Positions 1 to 10,646 of a stretch of 64,000 nucleotides of DNA are shown here, in pieces. This DNA is from Pyropia yezoensis (lineage: Eukaryota; Rhodophyta; Bangiophyceae; Bangiales; Bangiaceae), in contig CM020618.1 of NCBI GenBank assembly GCA_009829735.1, positions 19,391,346 to 19,455,345 on the forward strand, given 5' to 3'. Positions within the stretch are counted from its first letter, which is position 1, and the number at the start of each line of letters is the position of its first letter. Position numbers and translations under genes: made by a program. The notes under the pieces were generated by a model. It saw nothing but the letters and a program-made list of their open reading frames with translations. It was not told the DNA's origin and searched no databases.

Positions 1-1140
1 CACAGCGGGAGGTGAGTGACCGGCCGCCAGGAGCGCGTGCGTCTGGCGCCTGTGCCGCCCCGGCAAGTGGCCTCCTCGGGAGGACCGCAACGTGTGCCCG
101 CTACCCGGCCTCCAGGGCCAAACAGCACGCACACGTGCACAGGAGCAGCAACACCGTGTGGAAAAGGGGGGGGGAGCGGAGGAGGGTTGCACACCCGCGG
201 CCGCAACCACCACCACCGCACCAACCAGCGTGTCGACGCAGTGGCGACGCGCGGGGCCACGCGCGCGGAGGCGGAGGCAGCAGCCGCACAACGGGCGCGG
301 CGCAGCGTTCAGACCGGGAGGGTGGTCGGCGCCCTCGCGGGCCGTGGCACCCGGCAGAGGCGGTAAAAAAATAAATGAGAGGGTGTCCCTGGTCACCCTT
401 CGTTGGGCAGGGGTGTGCCGCTGCCCACCCCACGAACACGCTCGCGCAGCATGCGACGGCGACCAACAGCCAGCGGCGGCGCAGGCGCACGGGGGGCATT
501 CAGGGGAGCTGTGGCGGACAAGCTAAGAAACAGGGGCCAAGGCACGGGGCAAGCGAATGGCACGACCTTACAGAGCGAACGGCCCCGCCCGGCAAGCAGG
601 CAGCAAGGCACGCCGTCGCGCAGCGGGGCTACGTGGCTGGGGACCAACGGGGACTGAGATCGCTCCACCAATCAGCACCCAGTGGGTAAATTGTGACGCG
701 CCTCCCACAACGCTGGATGGGAGGAGGGGCCCCCTTCCATCCCCGCAAAGATCCGACGTGGAGTGTGGTCCGGAACACTCGCCGCCGCGCCCCCTTGTGC
801 ATTGCTGTGCATCAAGATACCCCGAGAGTGCTCCTGATCCCCATTGAGGGGACGCCACGTTGCTCAAGGTGAAACGTTTACCCTGAAATTCACGAAAACA
901 TATTCATTTTTTTGGTGCGCTGGCAATATGTGGGGTGTGAGTTGACCAGCCGCAGGTGACAACCACTGAAGTACTACTGCATAATTGTGCATATGTACCA
1001 TACAGCAGGTGCCAAGCCCGACTTGCCGCACCTCCAAACATACATGTACCGCCACCTCTCTCTCGTTCCATGCCGTCATGCCCAGCGCATGCCTCCTCTT
1101 CGCCATAGGTATCCCCTTTCCACACCCGCCTCGCCACACC
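1..1140. other. Upstream stretch without a supported gene
   Basis: GC-rich sequence with overlapping low-complexity reading frames on both strands. None has a recognisable motif. The last 250 bases or so become less GC-rich (for example around 880-1000) and probably include the promoter and 5' leader of the p31comet-like gene starting at 1141. I see no clear TATA box. Confidence 0.4.
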
Positions 1141-2694
1141 ATGTCTGCCCCTCCCGGTTCCAAGGCGCTTCGCATCGGCGTGGCGCCGCCGCCGCCGCCG
1201 CCACCCCCAGCGTCGCCCAGCCGTCGACGTCGACCTGCCGCGCTCGCCGCCTCCGCGGATGGCCCTCTTGGCGCCGTTGTTACCTCCGCCGCCGCTCCAG
1301 CTGCCGCCCCCCCCCCCCATGGCGCAGGCCCTGCTCCTTCCCCCCCCTGCCTTGAACCGCTGGTCGAGCGTCCACTCCCCGCGGCGTCCGACGAGTCGGT
1401 GGTTCTCCTCCCCTGGCCCACTGCGCTCGGCGGCCGGCCCGCGGCCGTTGCGGCGGCGCTCATCACGGGCCTCGCGGGACACACCCTCCATGCCCGCGGC
1501 GGCTGTCCCGTGCCCGTACAGGTGCTGCTGGAGAAGGAAAACGATGACGACGTCCGGCATACCGTAACGGCTTGCGAGGCGCCTCTGACGACGGCCTCGG
1601 CGGCGACGTCAGCGGCGGCGACGGTGGCTGCGGCGGCTGGGGCGGCGGTGCGCGGGGCGGATGGGCGCGCCCCGCGGGGCGCTTCGCCAGACGACGCGCG
1701 CGCCGTGGCGGCGCTGGCCGCCCGCCTGCGGGCGCTCACCTCGGCGGTGGCCGCGTTTTGTGCGGCCCCCCCCGGTGTGACCGCCGCCGCGGTCGTGTTC
1801 ACCCGCCCGGCGGGGCGTGCCGCCGGCAGCCTGCGCGTGGGGGGGGCGCCGCGCGTCGCCGACGACCTGTACATGCTCCGCTTTGTAGGGGAGGGCTGGG
1901 TCAACGATGGCGGCGGCGGCCGCCCTTGCGCAGCGGTGGGAGAGGAGATGGGTGCTGGGGGGGGGCCTGGGGGCGGCCCAGGGGGAGGCGAGCGGCATGC
2001 CGCGGCCGTCGACGCGGCCGTGCGGACGCTGCTGCGGGCTGTGGTAGCTAGGACGTCGGGGAGCGCCTACCTCGGTCGCGCTCTGCGTACGTTGGGCGGG
2101 GAAGGTGTGGGTGGGAATGTGGGGGACGGGAGGGGGGTTGACGCAAGAGGCTTGGATTCCTGCTAAACATGCTGTTGGCGGAGGAGGGGCGGGTGACAGT
2201 GGCGCCTCCTCAGGGCAGGTGGCTGCCTCGGCCGACGGCAGGGGGCGTGCGGCCCTGACTTGGCTGGCGGTCCGCATTGAGACTCACCCGCGCTTGGCGC
2301 CCCTCGCTTGTGGTGTGGGGCACGTTTGCTCGTTGCTCTGGTGCCTGGCCACTGTTTTCTTGGTTTTTTTTGTTTTGCGGCCACACCTGGCGGCCCTCGT
2401 GTGCCCCCCCCCTTTTCAGCTGCCGCCACCCTCACGGTTTATCTACAAGCCCCCGCAGCTCGCGATGGCTCCCCCCCTTCCACTGCGCCTTCCCCCGGCA
2501 TCACGCCCGCCCGCGCATGGTCCCCCGCCGCTGCGGGCCGCACCGCCCGTCACCGGCTGACCCTGACGCTGCGTCTGGCGACGGCGGAGGAGGGGGGCGC
2601 GGCAGGGGTGGCGCCCCGGGATGTCGCCGCGCCCGGTGGGCTATGGTACATGGTGGATACGACGGTGAGGGGGGTGGCGGGCGGGGTGAGATAA
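1141..2694 (+). CDS. p31comet (MAD2L1-binding protein)-like HORMA-fold protein, two exons
   Basis: Predicted 406 aa from exons 1141-2086 and 2420-2694. The intron 2087-2419 begins GTACGT and ends TTTTCAG, and the phase matches (one base plus two). After a Pro/Ala-rich N-terminus (about 1-95), the order of conserved blocks follows animal p31comet. A helix ending in HARGGCPVPVQVL (about 118-129) resembles the human QxPLPYEQL region. A helix-strand unit lies at about 185-235, a helix AVDAAVRTLLRAVV at about 289-302, and after the intron strands LTVYLQAP, RHRLTLTLRLA and GGLWYMVDTTVRG correspond to the human C-terminal strands. In animals p31comet binds closed MAD2 and works with the ATPase TRIP13 to switch off the spindle checkpoint. 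The start was chosen for its position before the conserved part and its context cacc-ATG. Similarity was judged by eye, so a more distant HORMA-family protein remains possible. Confidence 0.65.
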
Positions 2695-3970
2695 GCCGCG
2701 GGGGCTCGGTCGGGGGGTCGCGGGTGGTGGGCTCACCGATGGTAAGCGGCTCTTTTGTCGCTCTTCCCCCGCCGGTGCCACTGGCTGTTGGTCGGGGGAA
2801 AAAGCCCTGCTGCGGTCGCGGTTGTCGCGCCGCCGCCGTCGCGGCAGCCGTCCACGTAGAGCCTGGCATCAGGCACCTCTGCCGCCCGCACAGCCTGCCG
2901 CCCAATGCCGCTGCCGTTCACACACAGTCCAGTCTGACATACTCAGCTGCCACCGTCACTCCGGCTGGTCAGGAGTGCGAGGAGAAGCGACCAGGCGCCG
3001 GGGGTTTCGTTTGCTTGGGGTGAAGGTGGCGGGCGGCCCCGCCCAGTTGGCTAGAGACGGCGCTCTCCCAAGACACGTTGCACGCTTGTCTCAAATAATG
3101 ACTGGATCAATTCCTGGTGGCAATCGGATCACACCCTTTTGAGCTGTGCTTCCAGCTGTGAGTCCGCCGGCCGCTGTGTGCGACAAAAAAAGAAGACATC
3201 ACGGCGCGCCCCGCGTACTCCTTCAGCGCATGTCATGTCTTCCTTCGTTTCCAGGTCGGCCGGACGACGGCGCTATGCCAACGCGGTGAGCTTCCTCCTC
3301 TATGATGGCTGCGGTCTTTTTGACTAGGCTGCCAGCCATTGATGGCATGCATGCATCACCGACGGCGCTCCGTCGTGGGTGCACGGCGTTGGCCTGCCAC
3401 CTGGGCTGACTTGGGGAGGTCATTTCGTCACCCGGTGTCGATGCGTCCGAGCGGACGACGCGGCACATGATGTGCGCGTGACCCCATGCTTTGCTGAGGT
3501 ACGTTTCCTTCTTTGGGTTTACGCCGCCGACGAGGGTTTGTCATTGCTCCCGCTCGCCTCCCCCACGTGCCAGCGGTGTGAGGGGGTGTGTGGCGGCTGT
3601 GGGTGAGCGCGCGCGTGAGTTGCAGCGCACTGGTGATGATCAAGAAAAATTACAATCCAACGCACGAAGCTGCTACGGCCGCGCTGTTGATACACTTTTT
3701 TACACATACCATCTTTCGGATCTGAGGTCCTGCTTCACGCGCAAGCCTGCTTGTCGCCGCATGAGCGACCGCCTTTGGCGTCGGCATGATGAACTGCGCT
3801 TTGGTTCCCAAGGGCAGTCGTGTTGCCGTCATCAGACACTGACATCCATGCATCTGTGACATTGCCGTCCTGTGGGCTTTTGTGCTTGCTCTCAACGTTG
3901 TACATGAACTGTTCTCGTTGCTATGTGATAGGGTGACTGCTGTTGCTCGACAGGCAGAAAGAATAAGGGG
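2695..3970. other. Intergenic stretch, no supported gene
   Basis: GC content falls gradually from the p31comet-like gene rightwards. A GTACGT donor-like hexamer follows an open frame near 3499, so a short exon is possible there, but no phase-compatible partner exon was identified. Confidence 0.3.
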
Positions 3971-4345
3971 GTGGTGACGTCGGTGTGTCGTAGGGCGATT
4001 GTTCCCCCCTCAGCTCACCCACCTTCCGCGGTCGTCCACAGTGTCATCCGCCCGATCTGTGCCGGGTCGCGGATGCTTCCCGGAACAGAGATGCCCGGCT
4101 TGGGAGGTCCTAAGCGCTACGTGTGGGGGGCTCCACAGAGGGCAGTCTTGAGTTATGCACGGTGCGAACGAATGAAAACTGTTTTAGGTAAGCTCATGCG
4201 CTACCTGCCACCTGCGGGCAAGGACATCACCGTCAGCATGAATGATGTCGTCGCCATCATCAACGAACATATACGGTCGTCAGACACGCACGGCATGCTG
4301 CACGACCTTGCGCGGTTGACAGCAACATCCATCCCGCAGTGGTGA
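3971..4345 (+). CDS. Unrecognised small ORF
   Basis: An open frame of 124 codons in a moderate-GC region. Its second half has a varied composition (for example MRYLPPAGKDITVSMNDVV) unlike the Arg/Pro runs of chance frames. No family is recognised. A splice-donor-like GTAAGC lies inside it after CTGTTTTAG, so it may be an exon rather than a complete gene. It may equally be a remnant of a transposon. Confidence 0.2.
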   Translation: MVTSVCRRAIVPPSAHPPSAVVHSVIRPICAGSRMLPGTEMPGLGGPKRYVWGAPQRAVLSYARCERMKTVLGKLMRYLPPAGKDITVSMNDVVAIINEHIRSSDTHGMLHDLARLTATSIPQW

Positions 4346-7300
4346 CTTTTCACACCCTCGCAGAGCGTTGGCGAACCCTCGACGTGTCTGCCGCCTGACT
4401 GTTGCTCGGATCCTGGGGCAGGCACGACGCATGATGCTTCCTTCCTTCATCTGTGAGCGTGGAGAACCCTTTTCCTTCGTGTTTCCTGTCGCTGCACCGC
4501 GCGACAGGGCGCCTCCAGGCCCGTTCCCTTCACGGCAGTTGCAGCCCATGGTGCTGTTTGACACATTCGCCAAGCCGAAGCAACGCGCTATCGGAATTCT
4601 TCTTCCCGCCCCCGCACACCCACCTTCGTTAGTAGGTTCGACACCGCTGGCGTTCCGTGGCATAGTGGTTCATAGAAAGAACTGCCACACGTACAGGAGT
4701 ATCTTCCCATGAAAGACTCTGCAGCACAGATCCCATGCAGAGCAGAGCATCACCCATGTCCAACGCGAGCGACCTGTGACAGGGACGGGCAGCCCAGCGC
4801 CAAGGCGGTCTGAGTCCAGGCACCCCCAGGCGAATGGGAGGCAAGCAGCGGCGTACAGGATGGCACACCAGTACGACAGAGAATGGCCGCGCGTATGGTG
4901 GAAGACACCTTCACATCAGGGGTACGGCAGCCTCTGCGACAGTCCAAGCGTCGTCGCGCCCGCCCGCCTGGACAACCACCGTCACATGGTGATGACAGTC
5001 TCGCGATCGCCCAGCAAAACTCAGCGTGAACGCGACACGTGGAGAACAATGACAAAACTGCATGCGCAAGGTGGAACAATGGATGGCTCTTTCCACTCTT
5101 GTCGCTTCCCCTAGCGGCTACGGTGAGCGAAACCAAGCGGGTGCGACCGCGGTCGTGACGGCAGGAAGATGGAAGACGCGCGCTTCAGAAACGGATCGGG
5201 AACAGGACATAGGCTGTGTCGGCACTGCGCAGACGAACTGGAGTGACCTTCAGGAAAAAGGGACCATGACACAACACACGAGAAAACAACAACACAAGCA
5301 AGACTCTACCCCAACCAAACAAGCGAGTGCCGTGCACTTACCATCATTGGCAACCAGTTGCCGGCCGCATTCCCACCCCTGCACGCTCCTTGCGTCACAG
5401 TCTTTCTCTCTTCCCGGCCGTGCCACAGCCGTCAGCCCTACGCCCACCACCAAGCCAAGCCGCGGCAGTAGCCACGGCGGCACAGTGCTCGCTCAGCCCA
5501 CCCTCAAGGGCCCCCCGTGGCTCTAGCGCAGCAGCTGGCAACGCAATCCACAGGACGACGACCGTCCGGCCACTGTCAACAGCCGCCGGCGTCACAGCGG
5601 CCAAAGAAGGCAAGGCAAAGCAACGCGCGCGACACAGACGGCGGCAGCGGCGTTGGCAGCGGCGGCGTCAGCGGCGTCGGCTGAGGCGGGGAGACGGGCC
5701 AGGCCGACTGAGGCGCTCTCAGCCGAGGCCGCTTCCCAGCCGTAACCGCCAGGCGCAAGCGCGCGCCACCACCGGCCAGCCACCCCCACCGTCGCTCTGC
5801 CCCCATCCCCGCTCCACGGGACGTGGTTCCCCGAGGCAGCCGTCCGCGTCGGGTGCCGTCAGGGTGCGCTCCCTGCTGGCGCTCCCCGCCCCTCCATCCC
5901 GTCCACAAGCCGCGACGTCATGCCCCTTGGCGGCGCCCGCAAAAACCCCCGTCAAGCGCATGGACCTCCCCTACCTGTCGGGCGGCAGTCGGGCGTCGGT
6001 CCCAAGATGCCGCACGACGCCTGCGACAGACTTCGCACGCGGCGGCGCGCGCGTCACCTTCCCCATGCACCCCCGCGAGCCAGCCGCCGCCGGCCCTGTT
6101 GTCACCGTCGCCGTCTGCTCTCTTCCCCACCGCCCCTCGTTTCGGTCGCGGCGGCCGCCGCGTCTCCGTTCCCCACCTCAAAGGCTGTGCAGTTTTCTGT
6201 TTATGTGGTGAGTCAACGTGACCCCAGAGCGTGGAAAAGGACCCATTTGGTCCAGTGTGTTGGCGCGTGGGATCGCCGACAGGCGGCCCGTTCCCCTCCT
6301 CTTCCCTCGTCCAATCTCCATCTGCTGTCGACGCCACAGCACAGTCGGCACACGCCAGGTCCACACACCACGCGAGACCGCTGCCGCCCCCCCCCGGGCC
6401 ATCATGGCGGCCTCTGATTGGTAGCTGGACGGCAGACATTCCGTTGCAGACACTGACCCCCCCATGCCAGTACGTGATGCAAATTAGGGGTGCCACTTGG
6501 CACTTTTGGTGCACAGATCCTCTTCAGGGGTGGCCCAAGGTCCCTGCGCGCCGTGGCTGCGGCCAGCGCTCGCCCGGCGCACACTGCGGGGGGGGGGGTG
6601 GACAGACAGTACATACGCCGCTGTCGTTCACGAGTCGAGAGACGCACACCCCCCAGCCGCTGGCTGGAAGAGGGGGGGGTGCGGGAAGGCCCGCGCCTGG
6701 GCGGGAGGCCTGCCAGAGCCCATACCTACGCCGGCGCAGCGTTGAAGCGCCGTCAGAGGCACACACCCTGCCCCGCACCTGCCCGGGGCTCGGCGGCCGC
6801 GTGTGGGGCTCTGGGTGGGTGGGGGTGCGTGCGTGCGTGGCCGGGCAGCTGCCGCGTTTCCTGCCGCCGTGTGCACGGCCCTGGATCACTGTCTGCAACC
6901 GCCGACCTCGTGGTTGAGTGGGTGTGGTGGTGGCGCTTCACGTCTTTTTGGTCGCTATCGACGCGGCGTGGCCCGGGCTGAGCGCCCCCCCCCCCCCGCG
7001 GCCGCCTCTCCCGCGGCCGCCCCCTCCGCCACGTGACCGTCGGGCCACGCCGGCCACCCGCAGCGGGGTTGGTGGCTGGGACCCCCCGCGGCTTGTCTGT
7101 CTCCTACCCGCAGGGCGCGGTGTGGGCTCGGCGCGCCCGTGCCGCGGCGGCGGTGGGGGGGGGGAGAGGCGGCGGCGAGAGGGCTGGGGGGGCGGGGGCG
7201 GTTGTCCCCACATTGCAGTCCACCACCTGGCGCGCCCGTTGTATCTACACCCCTCGCAATCCCCTATCTCCCGGTCCCGCATCCCCGCTGCCGGTAGGGT

Positions 7301-7756
7301 CGCCCGCGGGCCGTACGCCGCGGCTGTCTGCTACCCACGTGACTTGCGCGTACGCGGGGAGAGGAGGGCGGCCGGTCCCCATATTGCAGCCCGCCGCCCA
7401 GCCGCCTGTCGCACACGGTGGTTGTAACCCACTTTCTCCCTCCTCTCTGGCTCAGCGACCCTGTCGTGACCCACGGCCGCTGACGCTGGACGGCGGGCAC
7501 TTGGCGACGTGGTGCATAACCTCCGATCTGGTGCTCTCCCACCCTGTCCTCATCACAGCACCGTGTGACGACACGCTGGTCTCCTCGCCACCCTCCCCTC
7601 TTCCCTCTGCGTCTGGGCACCTTGACCGAAACACGGACGTCGACGGCACCGCCGCTGCTCGAGTGCGGTCTTCCTGCTGTGGCTCCCGTTGTGTGCAGAC
7701 CGGCGCTGCTTCTTTCCCTGCGCTGTTTTCCCCTTGCTTTGTTGTTGTGAGGAGCT
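4346..7756. other. Gene-poor stretch with a possible exon near 5900-6207
   Basis: From 4346 to about 5320 I see nothing. From about 5330 to 6207 a plus-strand frame has strong G/C preference at third codon positions and runs up to a donor-like sequence (GTTTATGTG followed by GTGAGT at about 6208), so an unrecognised exon is possible. Between 6220 and 7756 the sequence is GC-rich with Pro/Arg/Gly frames in all directions and no domain I can name. Confidence 0.25.
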
Positions 7757-10145
7757 ATGGCCTGCATCACCACCCACCCCGGCGGTGGGTATGCCCAACG
7801 ATCGCCAATGCCGGCGGTGGGGCTCATGTCGACAACGTCGGCGGCGGTAGCGACACCGGGGCCGCCAGTCAACAGCTGCGTGTCGCTCCTGTCTGGCGTG
7901 CCCTCGTCGCAGGCGACGCTGTCCACTGCGGCTGCGGTACGTATTTTTGTTCCCTTCCCACCGGACGCGGCCGGGGGCGGTCGTCTGGGCACGGCTGCTC
8001 CCTGGCCGCTGTGTGTTGTAGCACGCGTATTTCTGTCTGTGTTTCTCGGGGGGAGGGGTTCTGGATGTGGCGGTGAATGGGCAGCAAGCTGACATGCGTT
8101 GTTGCTGCTGCTGCCCTCTATGGCTCCCCGATTTTTTTTTTTGTCTTGATGGTGGCGCTGCCACCCCCGTTGGTGCGTCTCTTCGACCAAATGCAGGCTC
8201 TGGCGGTAGGCCGGGCGCCCGGCGCAGCGCGCGCGTGTGAGTGCTGCCGCTGTGACCACGACGGCGGGTATGGCAGCGGCCGCTTTTGCTCCGTCCACTG
8301 TGCGAGGCGGGTGGCGGCGAGCCGCAAGTGGGCCAAGCGGCGCCTGTCGGCGGTACGTTTTCTTTCTTTTCTTTTGAGGGGGGCTTGGCCCTGGCATGCT
8401 CGCGCTTCTGTTGGGGTGTGTGTGCGAGCGTTGCTGTTCTCTGGCAGCATGAATGGTGTGTGCTGCCATGCTCATCGCACTCACCATGTCTCCATTCCCA
8501 AGTGCTCGACTCTTTGCGCCTGTGGCCATGTGTGTGTGCGGCTGCGTTTGTCCTCTTGTTGTTTTCCATCCCTCCATTTCCATGGTCGCAGGCGACCCCC
8601 TCTGCGGGCGCCGACGTCCCCCAGACCACCACCAGCGCGTCGGTCAACCCCCACAAGCGCCAACGCCCGCGGCCGCCCTCCCCTGGCCCCGCGTGCTCCT
8701 CCCTGACCTTGCCACGGAGCCCGACCCGCTCCGCGGTGGACGACCCGCCGTCGCCGACCCTGTCGGCGTCCCCGTCGCCCGCGTCGCCGCCGCTGCTTCC
8801 CTCCCCCGCCGCCCGCGCCCGTCGCGTCGTCCACCGTCGCGAAGCGGTCGCCAAGGCGCGGCACGCGCCGCTGCCGCGCGTCGCGCGCGCCGCCGCCGGC
8901 ACCGACGTCCCGTCCACCGTCGGCAGCGCCGCGCCGCGAGGCGCCGCCCCCCCCCCCTCGACGGCCATGACGCCGCCGCTGGACGGGCGCCTCGGGGCAG
9001 GGGCCGCCACGGCCGCGGGCGGGACGCGCCTCCCCGCGGCGGACCCCGTGGAGGTGCGGCTGCCGCCGCTCCTCCACTCCCACTGGAGGCCCGTTGCGTG
9101 GGCCACCGCCTGCTCCCCCGTCACGCCACCGCTGCCACCGCCGCGGGCGGCGGACGCGGCGCCGTCGACGACGCCCCGGCCGCGTTTGTCGGCAACAACG
9201 ACGACGCTGCCACCCCTGTCGGGCGCGCCGTCGTCCCGCCCGCCGTCTGACCCCACGGGCGGCGGGAGCTACGTGCGCGGCCACCCCCCCTCCCCTACCC
9301 ATGCACAGACGCCCCCGCACGGGGCGCACGGGGCGTATGGCGTGCCCCCGCCCCCTCCCGCTGGGATGGCGTACGCCCCCCTCCCCCCGCCCTACAGCCT
9401 CTGGATGCCATCGGTGCAGATGATGCCGGCGCCGTCGGCGGTCGCGCCGCCACCCCCGCCACCGTCCGGATCGCCACCCGGTGCGGCGGGCGGCGGCTGG
9501 TGGTGCATCATGCCGACGCCCTTCCTGCGGCCCCTGCCGGCAGCGGCCATGACGACGGTGGCGGCGGCACCAGCACCGCAGACGCCACCGCTGCCACCCG
9601 CACCGCCTGCGTGGGCGACCGCCGCCGCCGTGTCGGCGCCCCTGCGGGAGGTGCTGCTGCCCAAGGCGGCCGCCGCGGTGGTCATTGTGGCGACCCGCCA
9701 GCAGCAGCTGCGACGGCAGGCGGCGGCGTCGGCGGCACGGGCCGCTGCCGCCGCCGCTGCTGCCGCTACTGCTGCCGCTGCGGCCGCACCCCCGGTGGTG
9801 ACTTCAGCCACCGAGCGGCGCGCCACTGCCAAGGCTGCCGCCGCGGTGCTGCGGGGGGCGGCGGCGCGGGCCGCGGCGGCTGCTGCCGCCACCGCTGCGG
9901 CTGCCGCCCCGCCCGTGGCGCCGGGCCGGGCGGCGGTGCCATGCAAGGCCGAGCCGCGCGGCTGGGAGCCGTCCCCGGCGCCTCTGGCGACCGCCGCGCC
10001 AGCGGCGGCCACTGCGGGGGGTGGGCGAGGCGCGCCCGCCCCCATCGCGCGCAGCGCCTGGTGGGAGGCCAAGGCGGAGCGGTCGTCGGCAGAGTTTGCG
10101 GCGGGCGTGCTGCTGCGCCTCTCCGAGGGCCGCACCCGCTCGTGA
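7757..10145 (+). CDS. Protein with a Cys-rich YGSGRFC zinc-binding motif and a long Ala/Pro-rich tail, three exons
   Basis: Model of about 629 aa from exons 7757-7936, 8197-8352 and 8592-10145. Both introns begin GTACGT, end in AG and are phase 0, which supports the model. Exon 2 encodes the only recognisable feature, C74-x2-C77, then a GYGSGRFC segment and C91-x3-C95, followed by a basic stretch (SRKWAKRR). Such YGSGRFC(S) segments are known from uncharacterised zinc-finger-like proteins of algae and oomycetes; metal and perhaps nucleic-acid binding is inferred. Exon 3 is mostly Pro, Ala and Ser, with poly-Ala stretches and a final basic/hydrophobic segment containing ARSAWWEAKAERS. The ATG at 7757 is the first in frame in exon 1 but upstream exons cannot be excluded. 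An alternative start is the ATG at 8191, which overlaps the proposed acceptor. Confidence 0.55.
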
Positions 10146-10646
10146 GGCCCACGGAGGGTTCCGGCAGCCGCCCCTGCCTCCCTCTTTTTGTGGGCGTGTT
10201 CGATGACTGGTATCGCAGAGTGCAGCAGCGTACAGACCGCCCGTGCGTGTGTATTTCTCTCGCCCAGCTGCCGGCGTCCCCGTTTTTTTTTTGCCGCCGC
10301 GTTTGTTTGACAGTTTTGTTTTTGTTCTCCTGTGTGTGTGTCCTCGCTGCTTCACTTGTTGTTTTGTTCCCTCAAAGCGCCTGCTTGGAATAACGCGCGC
10401 TCTTGTTCTTCTCTATGACGTGCAGAGGATCGGTTGGGGGCTTGACGGCCGCCGCCAGCTGCGCACTCGCTGCGCTGCTGCTGCCCGCAATGCCGGCCGA
10501 GCCCAGCCCCCCCCTCTCCATCCCACCTCACCGGGCATTTACCCCGCTGCCGTCGCCGCCTTCCCCCACGGTTTCAGCGCCCGGTCGCGCCCCCCCGCCC
10601 CCACCTTTCATCCCCGCCCCTCTCCTGGCCAGGGCCACCACGGCGG
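10146..10646. other. 3' regions between two convergent genes
   Basis: The stretch lies between the TGA of the zinc-motif gene and the TAG of the beta-propeller gene, which face each other. It carries T-rich segments (near 10285 and 10315-10370) typical of a 3' untranslated region and no convincing ORF. Confidence 0.4.

Noticed and set aside
864-1904. Long minus-strand ORF opposite the p31comet-like gene
   Set aside because: Composition is Ala/Arg/Gly-rich as expected for the shadow of a GC-rich gene. The plus strand has the conserved blocks and a phase-matched intron.
7264-9256. Long minus-strand ORFs (439 and 567 codons) opposite the zinc-motif gene
   Set aside because: No motif, and Arg/Gly-rich. 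The plus strand has three exons in matching phase and a Cys motif.
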